A DNA stretch of 64,000 bases from Allocoprococcus comes (lineage in GTDB: Bacteria > Bacillota > Clostridia > Lachnospirales > Lachnospiraceae). Each line of letters opens with the position of its first letter. Position 1 is the stretch's first letter. The notes below the pieces were generated by a model. It made no database searches. It saw nothing but the letters and a program-made list of their open reading frames with translations, and had not been told where the DNA came from. The position numbers and the translations under genes are program-made. Below are positions 14,816 to 24,807 of the stretch, one piece after another. The stretch covers positions 1-64,000 of the forward strand of contig NZ_JAAIMM010000007.1 in NCBI RefSeq assembly GCF_013300725.1. Reading direction: 5' to 3'.

Positions 14816-16879
14816 ATGGCAGTAAAAAAAGGTAGTCTTTCAATCAGCAGCGAAAATATTTTCCCGATTATCAAGAAATGGGTATATTCCGATCATGATA
14901 TTTTCGCAAGAGAGCTTGTTTCCAATGGATGCGACGCGATCACAAAATTAAAGAAGCTGGATATGATGGGAGAATATACACTTCCGGATGGTTATAAAGG
15001 AAAGATCCAGGTTATTGTAAACCCGGAAGAGAAGACTTTGAAATTCATCGATAATGGTCTTGGTATGACTGCTGATGAAGTAGAAGAATATATCACACAG
15101 ATCGCATTTTCAGGAGCAACCGAATTCCTGAACAAATACAAAGATAAGACAACAGAGGACGATATGATCGGACACTTTGGTCTTGGATTCTACTCTGCAT
15201 TCATGGTAGCTGATGAAGTTCATATTGATACCCTTTCTTATAAAGAGGATGCCAAACCGGTACACTGGGTAAGTGAAGGCGGTACAGAGTATGAGATGGA
15301 AGAAGGGGATAAAGAGGAAGTTGGTTCTGAAATCACCTTATTCCTGAACGAAGACTGTGTAGAATTTTCAAATGAATACAGGATCCGTGAAGTCCTTGAG
15401 AAATACTGTTCATTCATGCCGGTAGAGATTTTTGTATCCAAAGCAAATGCAGAACCGGAATATGAGACGATCCCGGAAGATGAAGTCCTTGATACCGATA
15501 CGGTTGTTGAACATATCCACGAAGATGCCAAGATGGAAGAAAAAGAAAATGAGAACGGCGAAAAAGAAATGGTTGAAGTTTCACCGGCATCCGATAAAGC
15601 AAAGATCGTGAAACGCCCGGTATCGATCAGTGAGCCGGCACCGTTGTGGACAAAGCATCCAAACGAATGCAGCAAAGAAGATTATATTGATTTCTACCGG
15701 AAAGTATTTATGGATTACAAAGAACCTCTGTTCTGGATCCATCTGAACATGGATTATCCATTCAACTTAAAGGGTATCCTGTACTTCCCGAAGATCAATA
15801 CGGAATATGATTCTATTGAAGGAACGATCAAACTTTATAATAACCAGGTATTTATCGCAGACAATATCAAAGAAGTCATTCCGGAATTCCTGATGGTATT
15901 AAAAGGAGTCATTGATTGTCCGGATCTGCCGCTTAACGTATCACGAAGCGCACTGCAGAATGATGGATTCGTACAGAAGATTTCTGAATATATTTCCAAG
16001 AAAGTTGCTGACAAGCTTTCCGGAATGTGCAAGACAGATAAAGAAAACTATGAGAAATACTGGGATGACATCAGTCCGTTTATCAAATTCGGCTGCCTGA
16101 AAGATGAAAAATTCTGTGAGAAGATGAGCGATTATGTTCTGTTCAAGAACCTGGATCATAAGTATATGACACTCAAAGAATGCATCGAAAAAAATGGCGG
16201 AAAAGCAGAGCCGGAGGAAAAGACCGAGGGTGAAAATGCAGAGCAGTCAGCAGAAAAGAAAGAAGCAGAGAAGACAACGATCTACTATGTAACAGATGAA
16301 CAGCAGCAGAGCCAGTACATCAATATGTTCAAAAAAGAGGGACTGGATGCAGTGATCCTGTCACATAATATTGATTCTCCATTTATTACTCAGATGGAGC
16401 AGAAGAACGAACATATTAAGTTCCAGAGAATCGATGCAGATCTGACCGATCACTTCAAAGAGGATGTATCTGAAGAAGAAAAAGAAGCATTCAAAGAAAA
16501 GACAGACAGTCTGGTTGAAATCTTCCGTAAAGCACTTGGCAATGACAAACTGGAAGTAAAAGTGGAAAAGATGAAAGATGAAAATGTGGCATCTATGATC
16601 ACACTTTCCGAAGAATCACGCCGTATGCAGGAAATGATGAAGATGTATGGAATGTCAGGCATGGATCCGTCTATGTTCGGAACCAATGCAACCCTGATCC
16701 TGAATGCAAATCATCCGCTGGTAGAATATGTTGTAGAGCATAAAGATGGCGAAAATACAGAGATGTTCTGCCATCAGTTATATGACCTGGCAATGCTGGC
16801 ACACAAGCCACTCAGCCCGGAAGAGATGACAGAATTTGTAAAACGCAGTAATGAAATTATGATGAAACTGGCAAAGTAA
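14816..16879 (+). CDS. htpG: Molecular chaperone HtpG (Hsp90)
   Basis: An ATP-dependent cytoplasmic Hsp90 chaperone of 687 residues. The N-terminal GHKL ATPase has the family motifs ARELVSNGCDAITKLKK (about 33-49), DNGLGM (about 83-88) and GHFGLGFYSAFMVADEV (about 122-138). The middle domain carries LPLNVSRSALQND near residue 375. An acidic linker (EEKENENGEKEMVEV) sits near 245 and a second charged insertion near 470. The start follows TTAGGAGTGATAAAA; a GTG three codons earlier is less likely. HrcA control through CIRCE is indicated by the upstream site. A strong terminator follows. Confidence 0.96.
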   Translation: MAVKKGSLSISSENIFPIIKKWVYSDHDIFARELVSNGCDAITKLKKLDMMGEYTLPDGYKGKIQVIVNPEEKTLKFIDNGLGMTADEVEEYITQIAFSGATEFLNKYKDKTTEDDMIGHFGLGFYSAFMVADEVHIDTLSYKEDAKPVHWVSEGGTEYEMEEGDKEEVGSEITLFLNEDCVEFSNEYRIREVLEKYCSFMPVEIFVSKANAEPEYETIPEDEVLDTDTVVEHIHEDAKMEEKENENGEKEMVEVSPASDKAKIVKRPVSISEPAPLWTKHPNECSKEDYIDFYRKVFMDYKEPLFWIHLNMDYPFNLKGILYFPKINTEYDSIEGTIKLYNNQVFIADNIKEVIPEFLMVLKGVIDCPDLPLNVSRSALQNDGFVQKISEYISKKVADKLSGMCKTDKENYEKYWDDISPFIKFGCLKDEKFCEKMSDYVLFKNLDHKYMTLKECIEKNGGKAEPEEKTEGENAEQSAEKKEAEKTTIYYVTDEQQQSQYINMFKKEGLDAVILSHNIDSPFITQMEQKNEHIKFQRIDADLTDHFKEDVSEEEKEAFKEKTDSLVEIFRKALGNDKLEVKVEKMKDENVASMITLSEESRRMQEMMKMYGMSGMDPSMFGTNATLILNANHPLVEYVVEHKDGENTEMFCHQLYDLAMLAHKPLSPEEMTEFVKRSNEIMMKLAK

Positions 16880-16897
16880 TTTTGCTGTAGATACCAG

Positions 16898-16965
16898 GAA
16901 AAGCCTGAACCATTCAGATTCCCGTTTTCGCTTATGCGAAAAGGTCTGAATGGTCAGGCTTTTTT
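16898..16965 (+). terminator. Terminator of htpG
   Basis: AGCCTGA..CCATTCAGA pairs with TCTGAATGG.CAGGCT, with a nested TTTTCGC/GCGAAAA hairpin inside, then T6. Confidence 0.85.
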
Positions 16966-16979
16966 GGGCTGTATTTGGA

Positions 16980-16999
16980 AACACTTTCCACAAAGTGTT
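16980..16999. promoter_or_regulatory. Palindromic operator upstream of the nucleoside operon
   Basis: AACACTTT (16980-16987), 4 bases, AAAGTGTT (16992-16999) is a perfect inverted repeat. A TATAAT box lies at 17024-17029. It is probably a repressor site for the udp-deoB-cdd operon; the regulator is unknown. Confidence 0.5.
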
Positions 17000-17055
17000 G
17001 GTGAACTTCCCGGTCTTTTATAGTATAATATAACAAAAGAGAGGCGGTGGATACG

Positions 17056-17829
17056 ATGAAGAATTATTCAGAGGATATAAGCAGACAATATCATATTCAG
17101 GTGGCCAACGGGGAAGTCGGTCGTTATGTCATTCTCCCGGGAGATCCAAAGCGCTGCAAAAAAATTGCACAGTATTTTGACAATCCGGTGATGATTGCAG
17201 ATAACCGGGAATTTATCACTTATACAGGAACTTTAGATGGCGTAAAGGTAAGTGTCACATCTACCGGAATCGGCGGACCATCGGCGGCGATCGCAATGGA
17301 AGAACTGGCAAGATGTGGAGCAGATACGTTTATCCGGATCGGAACCTGCGGTGGGATACAGCCGGAAGTAAAAAGCGGAGATATTGTGATTGGAACCGGG
17401 GCAGTCCGTATGGAAGGCACAAGCAAAGAATATGCGCCGATCGAGTATCCGGCGGTGGCAGATCTTACAGTTACCAATGCCCTTGTGCATGTTGCCAAGG
17501 AAAAGAACTGTGAATTTCATATAGGAGTGGTACAGTCAAAAGATGCATTTTACGGACAGCATGAGCCGGAGCTGATGCCGGCAGGTTATGAACTGATCGA
17601 TAAATGGGAAGCCTGGAAGAAACTGGGATGTCTGGCATCAGAGATGGAGACGGCAGCACTTTACATTGTGGCAGCAAAGCTTCATGTACGCGTGGGTGCG
17701 TGTTTCCTTGTAATGGCAAACCAGGAAAGAGAAAAACTGGGACTTGAAAATCCGGTAGTGCATGATACAGATATGGCAGTACAGGTGGCAGTGGAAGCCA
17801 TCAGAAAGTTAATCAAAGAGGATCGGTAA
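17056..17829 (+). CDS. udp: Uridine phosphorylase-type nucleoside phosphorylase
   Basis: A 257-residue family-1 nucleoside phosphorylase that cleaves a pyrimidine nucleoside with phosphate to base and (deoxy)ribose-1-phosphate. GDPKRCKK (about 29) and [20 protein letters not shown] (about 94) form the phosphate site. SEMETAALY near residue 195 is the ribose-binding loop. The ATG at 17056 is preferred, with GGCGGTGG before it; a GTG at 17047 is in frame. The stop abuts the deoB start, so the product sugar phosphate passes to the next enzyme. Purine specificity is less likely but not excluded. Confidence 0.88.
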   Translation: MKNYSEDISRQYHIQVANGEVGRYVILPGDPKRCKKIAQYFDNPVMIADNREFITYTGTLDGVKVSVTSTGIGGPSAAIAMEELARCGADTFIRIGTCGGIQPEVKSGDIVIGTGAVRMEGTSKEYAPIEYPAVADLTVTNALVHVAKEKNCEFHIGVVQSKDAFYGQHEPELMPAGYELIDKWEAWKKLGCLASEMETAALYIVAAKLHVRVGACFLVMANQEREKLGLENPVVHDTDMAVQVAVEAIRKLIKEDR

Positions 17830-19026
17830 ATGAAAGAAACAATATATAAACGAATCTTTGTGATCGTTCTGGATTCGCTCGGAATTGGTGCAATGCCTGA
17901 TTCTGAGAAATTCGGTGACAGGGATGTAGATACATTTGGTCATATTTTAGACAGAATGGGAACACTGGAGATTCCAAATCTTCAGAAGCTTGGTATGCTG
18001 AATCTGCATACCGGGGGAAAGATGTACGGAATCGAGAATCCGGTTGGAAAAATTACCAGACTGAAAGAGGCGAGTAACGGAAAAGATACGATGACCGGAC
18101 ACTGGGAAATGATGGGGATTTATACAGAAAAACCATTTAAAACCTTTACCGAACATGGATTTCCACCGGAACTGATCGCAGAATTGGAAAAACAATGCGG
18201 GAAAAAAGTGATTGGAAACCGTAGTGAGAGCGGAACAAAGATCATTGAAGAACTTGGGGAAGAAGAAATCGAAACAGGTGCAATGATCGTCTATACCTCT
18301 GCGGATTCTGTATTGCAGATATGTGGAAATGAAGAGACATTTGATCTGGCAAATCTGTACCGGTGTTGTGAGATCGCAAGAGAGATCACGATGAAGGATG
18401 AGTGGCGCGTGGGACGAGTCATTGCAAGACCGTATGTAGGAAAGAAAAAGGGTGAATTTAAAAGAACCAGCAACCGCAGAGATTATGCACTTGAGCCGAC
18501 CGGAAAGACTGCACTTGACGCACTGAAAGATGCGGGAAAGGATGTGATCGCAGTCGGAAAGATCCATGATATCTTTTGCGGGGAAGGAATCACAGAATCA
18601 TATCATTCCAATAGCTCCGTGCATGGAATGGAGCAGACCATTGAGATCTGCAAAAAAGATTTTGACGGACTGTGCTTTGTAAATCTGGTTGATTTTGATG
18701 CACAGTGGGGACACCGGCGTGATCCGGTTGGCTACGGACATGAGATTGAGAAATTTGATAAAAATCTTGGAATTTTGCTGGATGATCTGCGGGAGGATGA
18801 TCTTCTTATTATTACCGCCGATCATGGAAACGATCCGACCTACACAGGAACCGATCATACACGGGAATATGTACCGTTTTTGGCGTATTCCAAAAAGATG
18901 GATGAGGGTGGCGTGATCACGGAGGGAAATACCTTTGCAGTGATCGGGGCAACGGTCACAGATAACTTTGGTGTAAAAATGCCGGAAGGAACGATCGGGC
19001 ATTCGATTCTGAAGGAACTTATTTAG
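17830..19026 (+). CDS. deoB: Phosphopentomutase
   Basis: Interconverts (deoxy)ribose-1-phosphate and -5-phosphate in nucleoside breakdown. The 398 residues are the family length. Metal-binding alkaline-phosphatase-superfamily motifs are present: [13 protein letters not shown] (about 13-25), [11 protein letters not shown] (about 87-97, catalytic Thr), [15 protein letters not shown] (about 287) and [19 protein letters not shown] (about 325). ATG follows the udp stop immediately, indicating translational coupling. Confidence 0.96.
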   Translation: MKETIYKRIFVIVLDSLGIGAMPDSEKFGDRDVDTFGHILDRMGTLEIPNLQKLGMLNLHTGGKMYGIENPVGKITRLKEASNGKDTMTGHWEMMGIYTEKPFKTFTEHGFPPELIAELEKQCGKKVIGNRSESGTKIIEELGEEEIETGAMIVYTSADSVLQICGNEETFDLANLYRCCEIAREITMKDEWRVGRVIARPYVGKKKGEFKRTSNRRDYALEPTGKTALDALKDAGKDVIAVGKIHDIFCGEGITESYHSNSSVHGMEQTIEICKKDFDGLCFVNLVDFDAQWGHRRDPVGYGHEIEKFDKNLGILLDDLREDDLLIITADHGNDPTYTGTDHTREYVPFLAYSKKMDEGGVITEGNTFAVIGATVTDNFGVKMPEGTIGHSILKELI

Positions 19027-19050
19027 TAAGAAAAAGCAGGAAAAAAGAGA

Positions 19051-19473
19051 ATGAAAAAAGAACAAATAATAAAAATGATAGAGATTGCGCTTTCGCAGCT
19101 TGCATATTCTTATACCCCTTATTCTGACTTTAAAGTAGGAGCTGCGCTGCTTGCAAAGAATGGTCGGATATATACGGGATGCAATATTGAAAATGCGGCT
19201 TATACACCGACAAACTGTGCGGAGCGTACTGCATTTTTCAAGGCAGTCAGCGAAGGAGTAAAAGAATTTGATGCAATCTGTATTGTAGGAGGAAAAGGCG
19301 GTGTTGTGACAGAGTATGCACCGCCGTGCGGAGTATGCAGGCAGGTCATGATGGAATTCTGTGAACCGGAGACATTTCAGATCATTCTTGCAGTAGATGC
19401 AGAGCATTATGATATCTATACCTTGAAAGAAATGTTGCCAAAAGGTTTCGGACCATCCAATCTTACAGAATGA
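19051..19473 (+). CDS. cdd: Cytidine deaminase
   Basis: A 140-residue zinc hydrolase converting cytidine/deoxycytidine to uridine/deoxyuridine. The active site is complete: NIENAAYTPTNCAERTAF (catalytic Glu with the first zinc Cys, about 49-66) and PPCGVCRQ (two further Cys, about 91-98). It lies 24 bases behind deoB and completes a salvage operon: cytidine to uridine (Cdd), uridine to sugar phosphate (Udp), sugar phosphate isomerised (DeoB). Confidence 0.96.
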   Translation: MKKEQIIKMIEIALSQLAYSYTPYSDFKVGAALLAKNGRIYTGCNIENAAYTPTNCAERTAFFKAVSEGVKEFDAICIVGGKGGVVTEYAPPCGVCRQVMMEFCEPETFQIILAVDAEHYDIYTLKEMLPKGFGPSNLTE

Positions 19474-19483
19474 GAAAGGACTC

Positions 19484-19978
19484 TTACTCAACCTCAAACG
19501 GAATCTCGTATTTCGCAAAAATCCGCTGCGCCATCTTATCCCATGCCTGCTCCAGTGATTTGTCCAGCGTGAACAGGTTCATAGACGTTCCGGTCGTACA
19601 ACTAAGCGTTGTCCCGTCATACTTAAAATTCAGGTACAGTCCCTGAACATCCGCAGGAGCAAACGAAAGATTTTCCTGCTCGAGAAGCCGTGCAATATTC
19701 GGTGCAGACATAGAAAGAACAAAATGAAATCCCAGAGGAGTACGCTTTCCTTTGATCAGAGAAAGACAGAACTCGCGAAGTTCTTTCCAGAGAGCATATT
19801 CCCGGTCATTCAGAGCTTCTCTTTCTTCAGCACTGAAGAAATCTTTTTTCAGTCGTCCGTTAAATTGAAAGGTATTAAAAGTTGTGATATCTCCTTCAAT
19901 AAATAAAAAGGAATCAAATGCAGGATGCAGTAAAAGTGCATTCATGCATTTTTTTGTATCCAGAGAAAAAATAAGCAT
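19484..19978 (-). CDS. Conserved hypothetical protein, DUF5721-like
   Basis: A 164-residue soluble protein. The opening pattern (KKCMNALLLHPAFDSFLFIEG, then TFNTFQFNGRL) resembles a small Lachnospiraceae family I associate with DUF5721; this is from memory and not certain. It has no catalytic motif, signal peptide or membrane segment. It is convergent with cdd and divergent from the TraX-like gene. Function unknown. Confidence 0.75.
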   Translation of the reverse strand: MLIFSLDTKKCMNALLLHPAFDSFLFIEGDITTFNTFQFNGRLKKDFFSAEEREALNDREYALWKELREFCLSLIKGKRTPLGFHFVLSMSAPNIARLLEQENLSFAPADVQGLYLNFKYDGTTLSCTTGTSMNLFTLDKSLEQAWDKMAQRIFAKYEIPFEVE

Positions 19979-20082
19979 AGACTTCCTCCTGTCATCAGTG
20001 TAATAGTATCAGTATAGCATAAATCTTGAGATATGCATAAGAATTTGATACAATACGGGAAAGAAAAAGGATGGATAACAAG

Positions 20083-20793
20083 ATGAAAATAGAATTAAAC
20101 CGGGATCAGATCAAATACATTGCAGTGTTTACCATGCTGCTCAATCATGTTGCAAATATATTTTTGCAACCGGGAACCTTTGCCTGCGAAGCGTTAAAGG
20201 ATATCGGTTATTTTACGGCACCGGTCATGTGCTGGTTTCTGGTTGAGGGATACCGTTATACAAGGTCAGTAAAAAAATATGCAGGAAGACTGCTGATCTT
20301 TGCTGTCATTTCGCAGCTTCCGTATTATCTGGCATTTGCGCGGAATCATCTGGCACCGTGGTATACTTTAAATATGATGTTTACACTTTTTCTGTGTCTG
20401 TGTCTGCTGATAGCAGAGGAAAAAATATTAGATCTGGGAAAGAAAAGTCTGGTTGTACTGGGAATTATAGCAGTAAGCAGTATCTGTGACTGGGCAATTC
20501 TGGCTCCCTTGTATACACTTTGGTTTTACCGGGCAGGAGAGGATCCGGAGCGCCGGAAAAAGGCATTTTTTATTGCGGCACTTGTTCTGGGGATTACGGT
20601 GACAGCAGAACTTCCGGGAGCTGCGGGAATTGCAGCGGGAGCAGGGGCAATGATCGCAGTACTGGCAGCGGGAGCCTGCGTTCTGGTATTTTATAACGGA
20701 AAAAAATCACAGAAACATTTTCTTGTGAAAAAGTATTTTTTTTACGTGTTTTACCCTGCACATTTGGTGATTTTGGCATTATTAAAGATTTGA
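20083..20793 (+). CDS. TraX-family membrane protein
   Basis: A 236-residue integral membrane protein with about seven helices. NRDQIKYIAVFTMLLNHVANIF at the N-terminus and PVMCWFLVEGYRYTRSVKKY near residue 46 are typical of TraX-like proteins, related to acyltransferase-3-type membrane enzymes. F-plasmid TraX acetylates pilin, but chromosomal homologues are mostly uncharacterised. An ATG at 20071 directly abuts AAAAAGG and is too close, so the ATG at 20083 is preferred. An O-acyltransfer cluster follows, so a role in envelope acylation is possible. Confidence 0.82.
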   Translation: MKIELNRDQIKYIAVFTMLLNHVANIFLQPGTFACEALKDIGYFTAPVMCWFLVEGYRYTRSVKKYAGRLLIFAVISQLPYYLAFARNHLAPWYTLNMMFTLFLCLCLLIAEEKILDLGKKSLVVLGIIAVSSICDWAILAPLYTLWFYRAGEDPERRKKAFFIAALVLGITVTAELPGAAGIAAGAGAMIAVLAAGACVLVFYNGKKSQKHFLVKKYFFYVFYPAHLVILALLKI

Positions 20794-20893
20794 CTTTTAT
20801 AATAGAAGAAAGTAAAATGAATAAGTTAGAGTATTTATCACATGATTCAATGAAAATGAAACTCATATTTTAATAAAAGATAGGATGCATAGC

Positions 20894-21676
20894 ATGAAGA
20901 AAAGAACGATGGAGAAAGAACATCAGGCAGAAGAAAGAAGAAAAAAAGTTCTGATGGAAATTGCAGGAGCGGTTGTTGTACTGACTGTAATCGTAAGTAT
21001 TGGTCTTTCGCATCTTGGAACAGATAAGGTGAATACATCAGCAGGAGTAAAAGCAATCAAGAAGCTGGAAAAAGCAGATGTATCTGAGGTGGAGACCAAA
21101 ATTTCAAATATTGAAAAAGAAGAAAAACAGGCGACAGAGGACTGGAAGAACCGTCCGTTGTCCGAAAAATTTGCGCATGCGGTGATTCTCGGAGATTCGA
21201 TCACAACCGGTTTTACCGTATATGATGTGCTTGATACTTCTAAGGTTGTAGCGGAAAAAGGAATGCACCTTGAACAGACCGGTGATCTGATCAAGACAGC
21301 TGCAGAGTTAAAGCCTGAAGTCCTTTTTCTGGCACTTGGACTGAATGACATTTCCGGAACAGATGGAGATACCGATGCATTTATTGAAAAATACAAAGCG
21401 GTACTTGCAAATGTGCGAGAGCAGATGCCGGATGCAGTGCTCTACATCAACTGTGTTCTTCCTGTTTCCACGCAAAAAGAAGAAGAAGAGCCGGTTTATG
21501 CCAAGATTCCGGATTATAATACCGCACTCAAAGCATTGTGCGATGAAGAAGGAATTACATTTATCGATAATACAGAGATCGTAAAAGATGAGTATTATGA
21601 GCAGGATGGCGAGCATATGAAGTCGGAGTATTATCCAATCTGGGCAGAACATATGGCGGAGGTGGCCGGAATATGA
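20894..21676 (+). CDS. SGNH/GDSL-family hydrolase, membrane-anchored
   Basis: A 260-residue protein with one N-terminal transmembrane anchor (about 20-40) and an external SGNH hydrolase domain. Block I AVILGDSITTGF carries the catalytic Ser (near residue 100), block III is LALGLNDISG, and a C-terminal D-x2-H lies in QDGEHMKSEYYPIW. Such enzymes usually act as acetylesterases or acyl carriers. The ATG nine bases downstream of the first is preferred on spacing from TAGGA. The end overlaps the DUF4358 gene by 4 bases. With the MBOAT and DHHW genes it suggests O-acetylation of an exported polysaccharide. Confidence 0.85.
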   Translation: MKKRTMEKEHQAEERRKKVLMEIAGAVVVLTVIVSIGLSHLGTDKVNTSAGVKAIKKLEKADVSEVETKISNIEKEEKQATEDWKNRPLSEKFAHAVILGDSITTGFTVYDVLDTSKVVAEKGMHLEQTGDLIKTAAELKPEVLFLALGLNDISGTDGDTDAFIEKYKAVLANVREQMPDAVLYINCVLPVSTQKEEEEPVYAKIPDYNTALKALCDEEGITFIDNTEIVKDEYYEQDGEHMKSEYYPIWAEHMAEVAGI

Positions 21677-22167
21677 CAAAGAAAAAAGGGGAATTTACAG
21701 TTCTGCGTAATATCAGAGCTGGGATGGTAGTTATTTTGCTTATCTATATTGGTCTGATCTTTCAGTCTAAGGGAGACAGCGATACACCGTTTGCAGATGT
21801 ACAGAAAGCGGTTGTGGATGCAGCAGATGATAAGAACATGACACTTGCCGGAACCCAGGAGATCAAGAGATTCTATGGGATCAATCCGAAGGATTATGAA
21901 GATATAACACTGTATTATACGAATGAAACAATGGGAGTCAACGAGCTCCTTCTGGTGAAAACAAAGGACGAGAATGAGGCGGAGGCAGTTGAGGAAGCCG
22001 CAGAACAGCGAAAAAAGACACAGCTCGATAATTTTGAAGGATATGGGGCCGAGCAGGTAAAGCTTCTGGATGCTTCGATCATTAAGACGAAAGGTACATA
22101 CGTGCTTTTTGTTATTTCACCAAAAGCTGAAACTGTAGAAAAGGCGTTTACAAAGAGCCTGAAGTAG
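21673..22167 (+). CDS. DUF4358-family membrane-anchored protein
   Basis: A 164-residue protein with one helix near residues 16-33 and an extracytoplasmic alpha/beta domain. It belongs, as far as I recognise, to DUF4358, often found beside MBOAT O-acyltransferases in Lachnospiraceae. No catalytic residues are evident. Start and stop overlap or abut the neighbours (ATGA with the SGNH gene; 21 bases to MBOAT), so it belongs to the same operon and may be an accessory subunit. Confidence 0.75.
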   Translation: MTKKKGEFTVLRNIRAGMVVILLIYIGLIFQSKGDSDTPFADVQKAVVDAADDKNMTLAGTQEIKRFYGINPKDYEDITLYYTNETMGVNELLLVKTKDENEAEAVEEAAEQRKKTQLDNFEGYGAEQVKLLDASIIKTKGTYVLFVISPKAETVEKAFTKSLK

Positions 22168-22188
22168 ATAAAAGGAAACGAAAAAGTT

Positions 22189-23586
22189 ATGTTATTTAGT
22201 AGTCTGGTATTTTTGTTTACATTTTTGCCAATTACACTGTTGGTATATTATTTGGTGCCGCGTAAGGTAAAAAATGTGGTACTTTTGATCGCTTCCCTCA
22301 TATTTTATGCGTGGGGAGAGCCGGTCTATATCTTCCTGATGCTGATTTCCATTCTGTTCAATTATTTTTGCGGAATGGACATTGCATTAAAAGCAGGAAG
22401 AAAATCGCAGGTTCACAGTCTGATCTTTACGATCGTTGTAAACCTGTTTATTCTTGGATTTTTCAAATATTACGGATTTATCGTAACGAATTTAAACGCG
22501 ATCCTTCCGTTTTATATTCCATATAGAAAACTGGAGCTCCCAATAGGAATTTCCTTCTATACTTTCCAGACATTGTCTTACATCATTGATGTATATAGAG
22601 GAAATGTAGACGTACAGGTAAATCTGATTGATTTCGGAACCTATGTTACAATGTTCCCACAGCTGATCGCAGGTCCGATCGTACAGTATGCAGATGTGGA
22701 GCGACAGCTGCGTGAAAGAAAGGAATCACTGACGAAGTTTGGATACGGTGCCTGGTTCTTTGTGATGGGACTGGCGAAGAAAGTGCTTTTGGCGAATACG
22801 ATTGGTTCGATTTATGAAAATATCGCGGCGATGGATGGAATGTCGGTAGTGACTGCATGGCTTGGATGTCTTGCCTACACTTTCCAGATTTATTTCGATT
22901 TCAGCGGTTATTCGGACATGGCAGTCGGACTTGGAAAGATGTTCGGGTTTGAGTTTATGCAGAACTTCAATTATCCGTATATTTCCAAAAGTGTTACCGA
23001 GTTCTGGAGAAGATGGCATATTTCGCTGGGATCATGGTTCCGCGAGTATGTGTATATTCCGCTTGGAGGAAACCGGGTAACGGTTCCGCGGCATTTACTG
23101 AATCTTCTGATCGTATGGTTCCTGACCGGTCTCTGGCATGGGGCAAGCTGGAACTTTGTAGCATGGGGGCTCTTCTACGGAGTGATCCTCATTACTGAAA
23201 AATATTTTACAGGAAAAATACTTGCAAAGCTGCCGGGGGCAGTCCAGACGATTTACACAATGATTCTGGTCATGCTTGGCTGGGTACTGTTCTTCAGCCC
23301 GACACTCGGAAGCGCACTTACCTGGATCGGCAATATGTTCGGTCAGGGTGCAACCGGATTTATGGACAGTCAGGCATTGTACCTGATCATGCGAAACTGG
23401 CTCTTCTGGGTGGCAGGGATCATAGGAAGTACACCGTTTATGCATCTGCTCGGAAAGCGGCTGGTATTTGACGAGGAAAGACCGCATACGGTTCTGGCAG
23501 GCTGCCTGATGACAGGACTGTTTGTACTGTGTGTGGCATATCTGGTGACAGAAAGTTACAATCCATTTTTATATTTTAGATTTTAA
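22189..23586 (+). CDS. MBOAT-family O-acyltransferase (AlgI/DltB type)
   Basis: A 465-residue polytopic membrane enzyme that moves acyl groups across the membrane onto an exported polymer. The N-terminus LFSSLVFLFTFLPITLLVYY is typical. The SVTEFWRRWHISLGSWFREYVYIPLGGNR segment (about 265-293) matches the AlgI core, and LTGLWHGASWNFVAWG near residue 309 holds the catalytic histidine. The target could be a cell-wall polymer or capsule. It is flanked by DUF4358 and the DHHW gene in one operon. Confidence 0.94.
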   Translation: MLFSSLVFLFTFLPITLLVYYLVPRKVKNVVLLIASLIFYAWGEPVYIFLMLISILFNYFCGMDIALKAGRKSQVHSLIFTIVVNLFILGFFKYYGFIVTNLNAILPFYIPYRKLELPIGISFYTFQTLSYIIDVYRGNVDVQVNLIDFGTYVTMFPQLIAGPIVQYADVERQLRERKESLTKFGYGAWFFVMGLAKKVLLANTIGSIYENIAAMDGMSVVTAWLGCLAYTFQIYFDFSGYSDMAVGLGKMFGFEFMQNFNYPYISKSVTEFWRRWHISLGSWFREYVYIPLGGNRVTVPRHLLNLLIVWFLTGLWHGASWNFVAWGLFYGVILITEKYFTGKILAKLPGAVQTIYTMILVMLGWVLFFSPTLGSALTWIGNMFGQGATGFMDSQALYLIMRNWLFWVAGIIGSTPFMHLLGKRLVFDEERPHTVLAGCLMTGLFVLCVAYLVTESYNPFLYFRF

Positions 23587-23595
23587 GGAAAGACA

Positions 23596-24795
23596 ATGGT
23601 AGAAAGAAAGAATAATAAACAAAAAAACAGAACAAAGCATTTTCTGCCAGGAGGGAAAAAACAGATCCAGGCGGTATGTGCGTTTTTATTTCTGGGAGCC
23701 CTTATTCTCAGCTGCGGAGTAAACCTTATGCACAAAGACAGGCAGATGTCAGAAAAAGAAATGCGTATGCTGGCGCAGAAACCGGAAATTTCTCTTTCCG
23801 GAATTGCTTCCGGAAGGTTTATGGAGCAGTACGAGGAGTATGTATCGGATCAGTTTGCAGGAAGAGATACCTGGGTAAGACTCAAGACATTTGCGGACAG
23901 TGTGGCGGGGAGGACAGAAGAAGGTGGTGTTTTCAAAGGAAAGGACCATTATCTGATGGAAGATGTTGCTGTGGCAGATGAAAATGATCTGAAAGAGAAT
24001 CTGGATGCAATGAAGAATTTTAAAGAGCGTTATCCGGATATCAAGATGCATATGATGCTGATCCCGAATGCGGCAAATGTCATGGAGGACAAGCTTCCGG
24101 CATTTGCGGTGACTGCTAATCAGAGCAGACAGATCAGCCGTGTAAAGGCAGAACTTGGAGATTCTTATGACTGGATCGATGCAGAAAAAGTACTGGATGC
24201 TCACAAGGATGAAGCAATTTATTATCACACAGATCATCACTGGACTTCTCTTGGTGCATGGTATGCATTCCAGGGAGCAAAGACGCAGCTTGGACTGGAT
24301 AAGAGTGAAGAAATTAAGATGAAAGCCTATGCGGTATCGGATTCTTTTAACGGAACGTTATCCGCAAAGAGTGGATATGAGACAGATTATAAGGAACCGA
24401 TCTATATTTATCTGCCAAAGAGTGCAGATGCACCACAGGTTGCAGTCAATTATGTGGAAGAACAGAAAAAGAGTGCTTCTATGTATGATTCATCCAAACT
24501 GGATGAGAGAGATCAATATTCCGTATTCTTCGGTGGAAATCATGCAATGATCGATATTCAGTCAACACAGACAGAAAAACGCAGACTTCTGGTGTTCAAA
24601 GATTCATATGCAAACTGTTTTCTTCCGCTTCTGGCTCCGTATTACCGGGAGATCGTTGTGATCGACCCTCGTTATTATACCGGTAAATTAAGTTCTGTGA
24701 TGTCAGATAAACAGTTTGATGATGTTCTGTTTCTGTACAATGCCAATACATTCTTTGAAGACCGGATGCTGGCGGGGGTACTGGATGAGAATTAA
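23596..24795 (+). CDS. DHHW-family protein, AlgJ/AlgX-like
   Basis: A 399-residue protein with an N-terminal membrane anchor (about 27-47) and an extracytoplasmic SGNH-like domain. The name-giving TDHHW motif lies near residue 214 (IYYHTDHHWTSLGAWYAF), and a second block LLVFKDSYANCFLP near 332 carries the likely nucleophile Ser. Homologues such as AlgJ/AlgX transfer acetyl groups delivered by the MBOAT partner. It is nine bases downstream of MBOAT, which strongly supports a joint O-acetylation function. Confidence 0.88.
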   Translation: MVERKNNKQKNRTKHFLPGGKKQIQAVCAFLFLGALILSCGVNLMHKDRQMSEKEMRMLAQKPEISLSGIASGRFMEQYEEYVSDQFAGRDTWVRLKTFADSVAGRTEEGGVFKGKDHYLMEDVAVADENDLKENLDAMKNFKERYPDIKMHMMLIPNAANVMEDKLPAFAVTANQSRQISRVKAELGDSYDWIDAEKVLDAHKDEAIYYHTDHHWTSLGAWYAFQGAKTQLGLDKSEEIKMKAYAVSDSFNGTLSAKSGYETDYKEPIYIYLPKSADAPQVAVNYVEEQKKSASMYDSSKLDERDQYSVFFGGNHAMIDIQSTQTEKRRLLVFKDSYANCFLPLLAPYYREIVVIDPRYYTGKLSSVMSDKQFDDVLFLYNANTFFEDRMLAGVLDEN

Positions 24796-24807
24796 CAGGA
24801 GAAAAAC

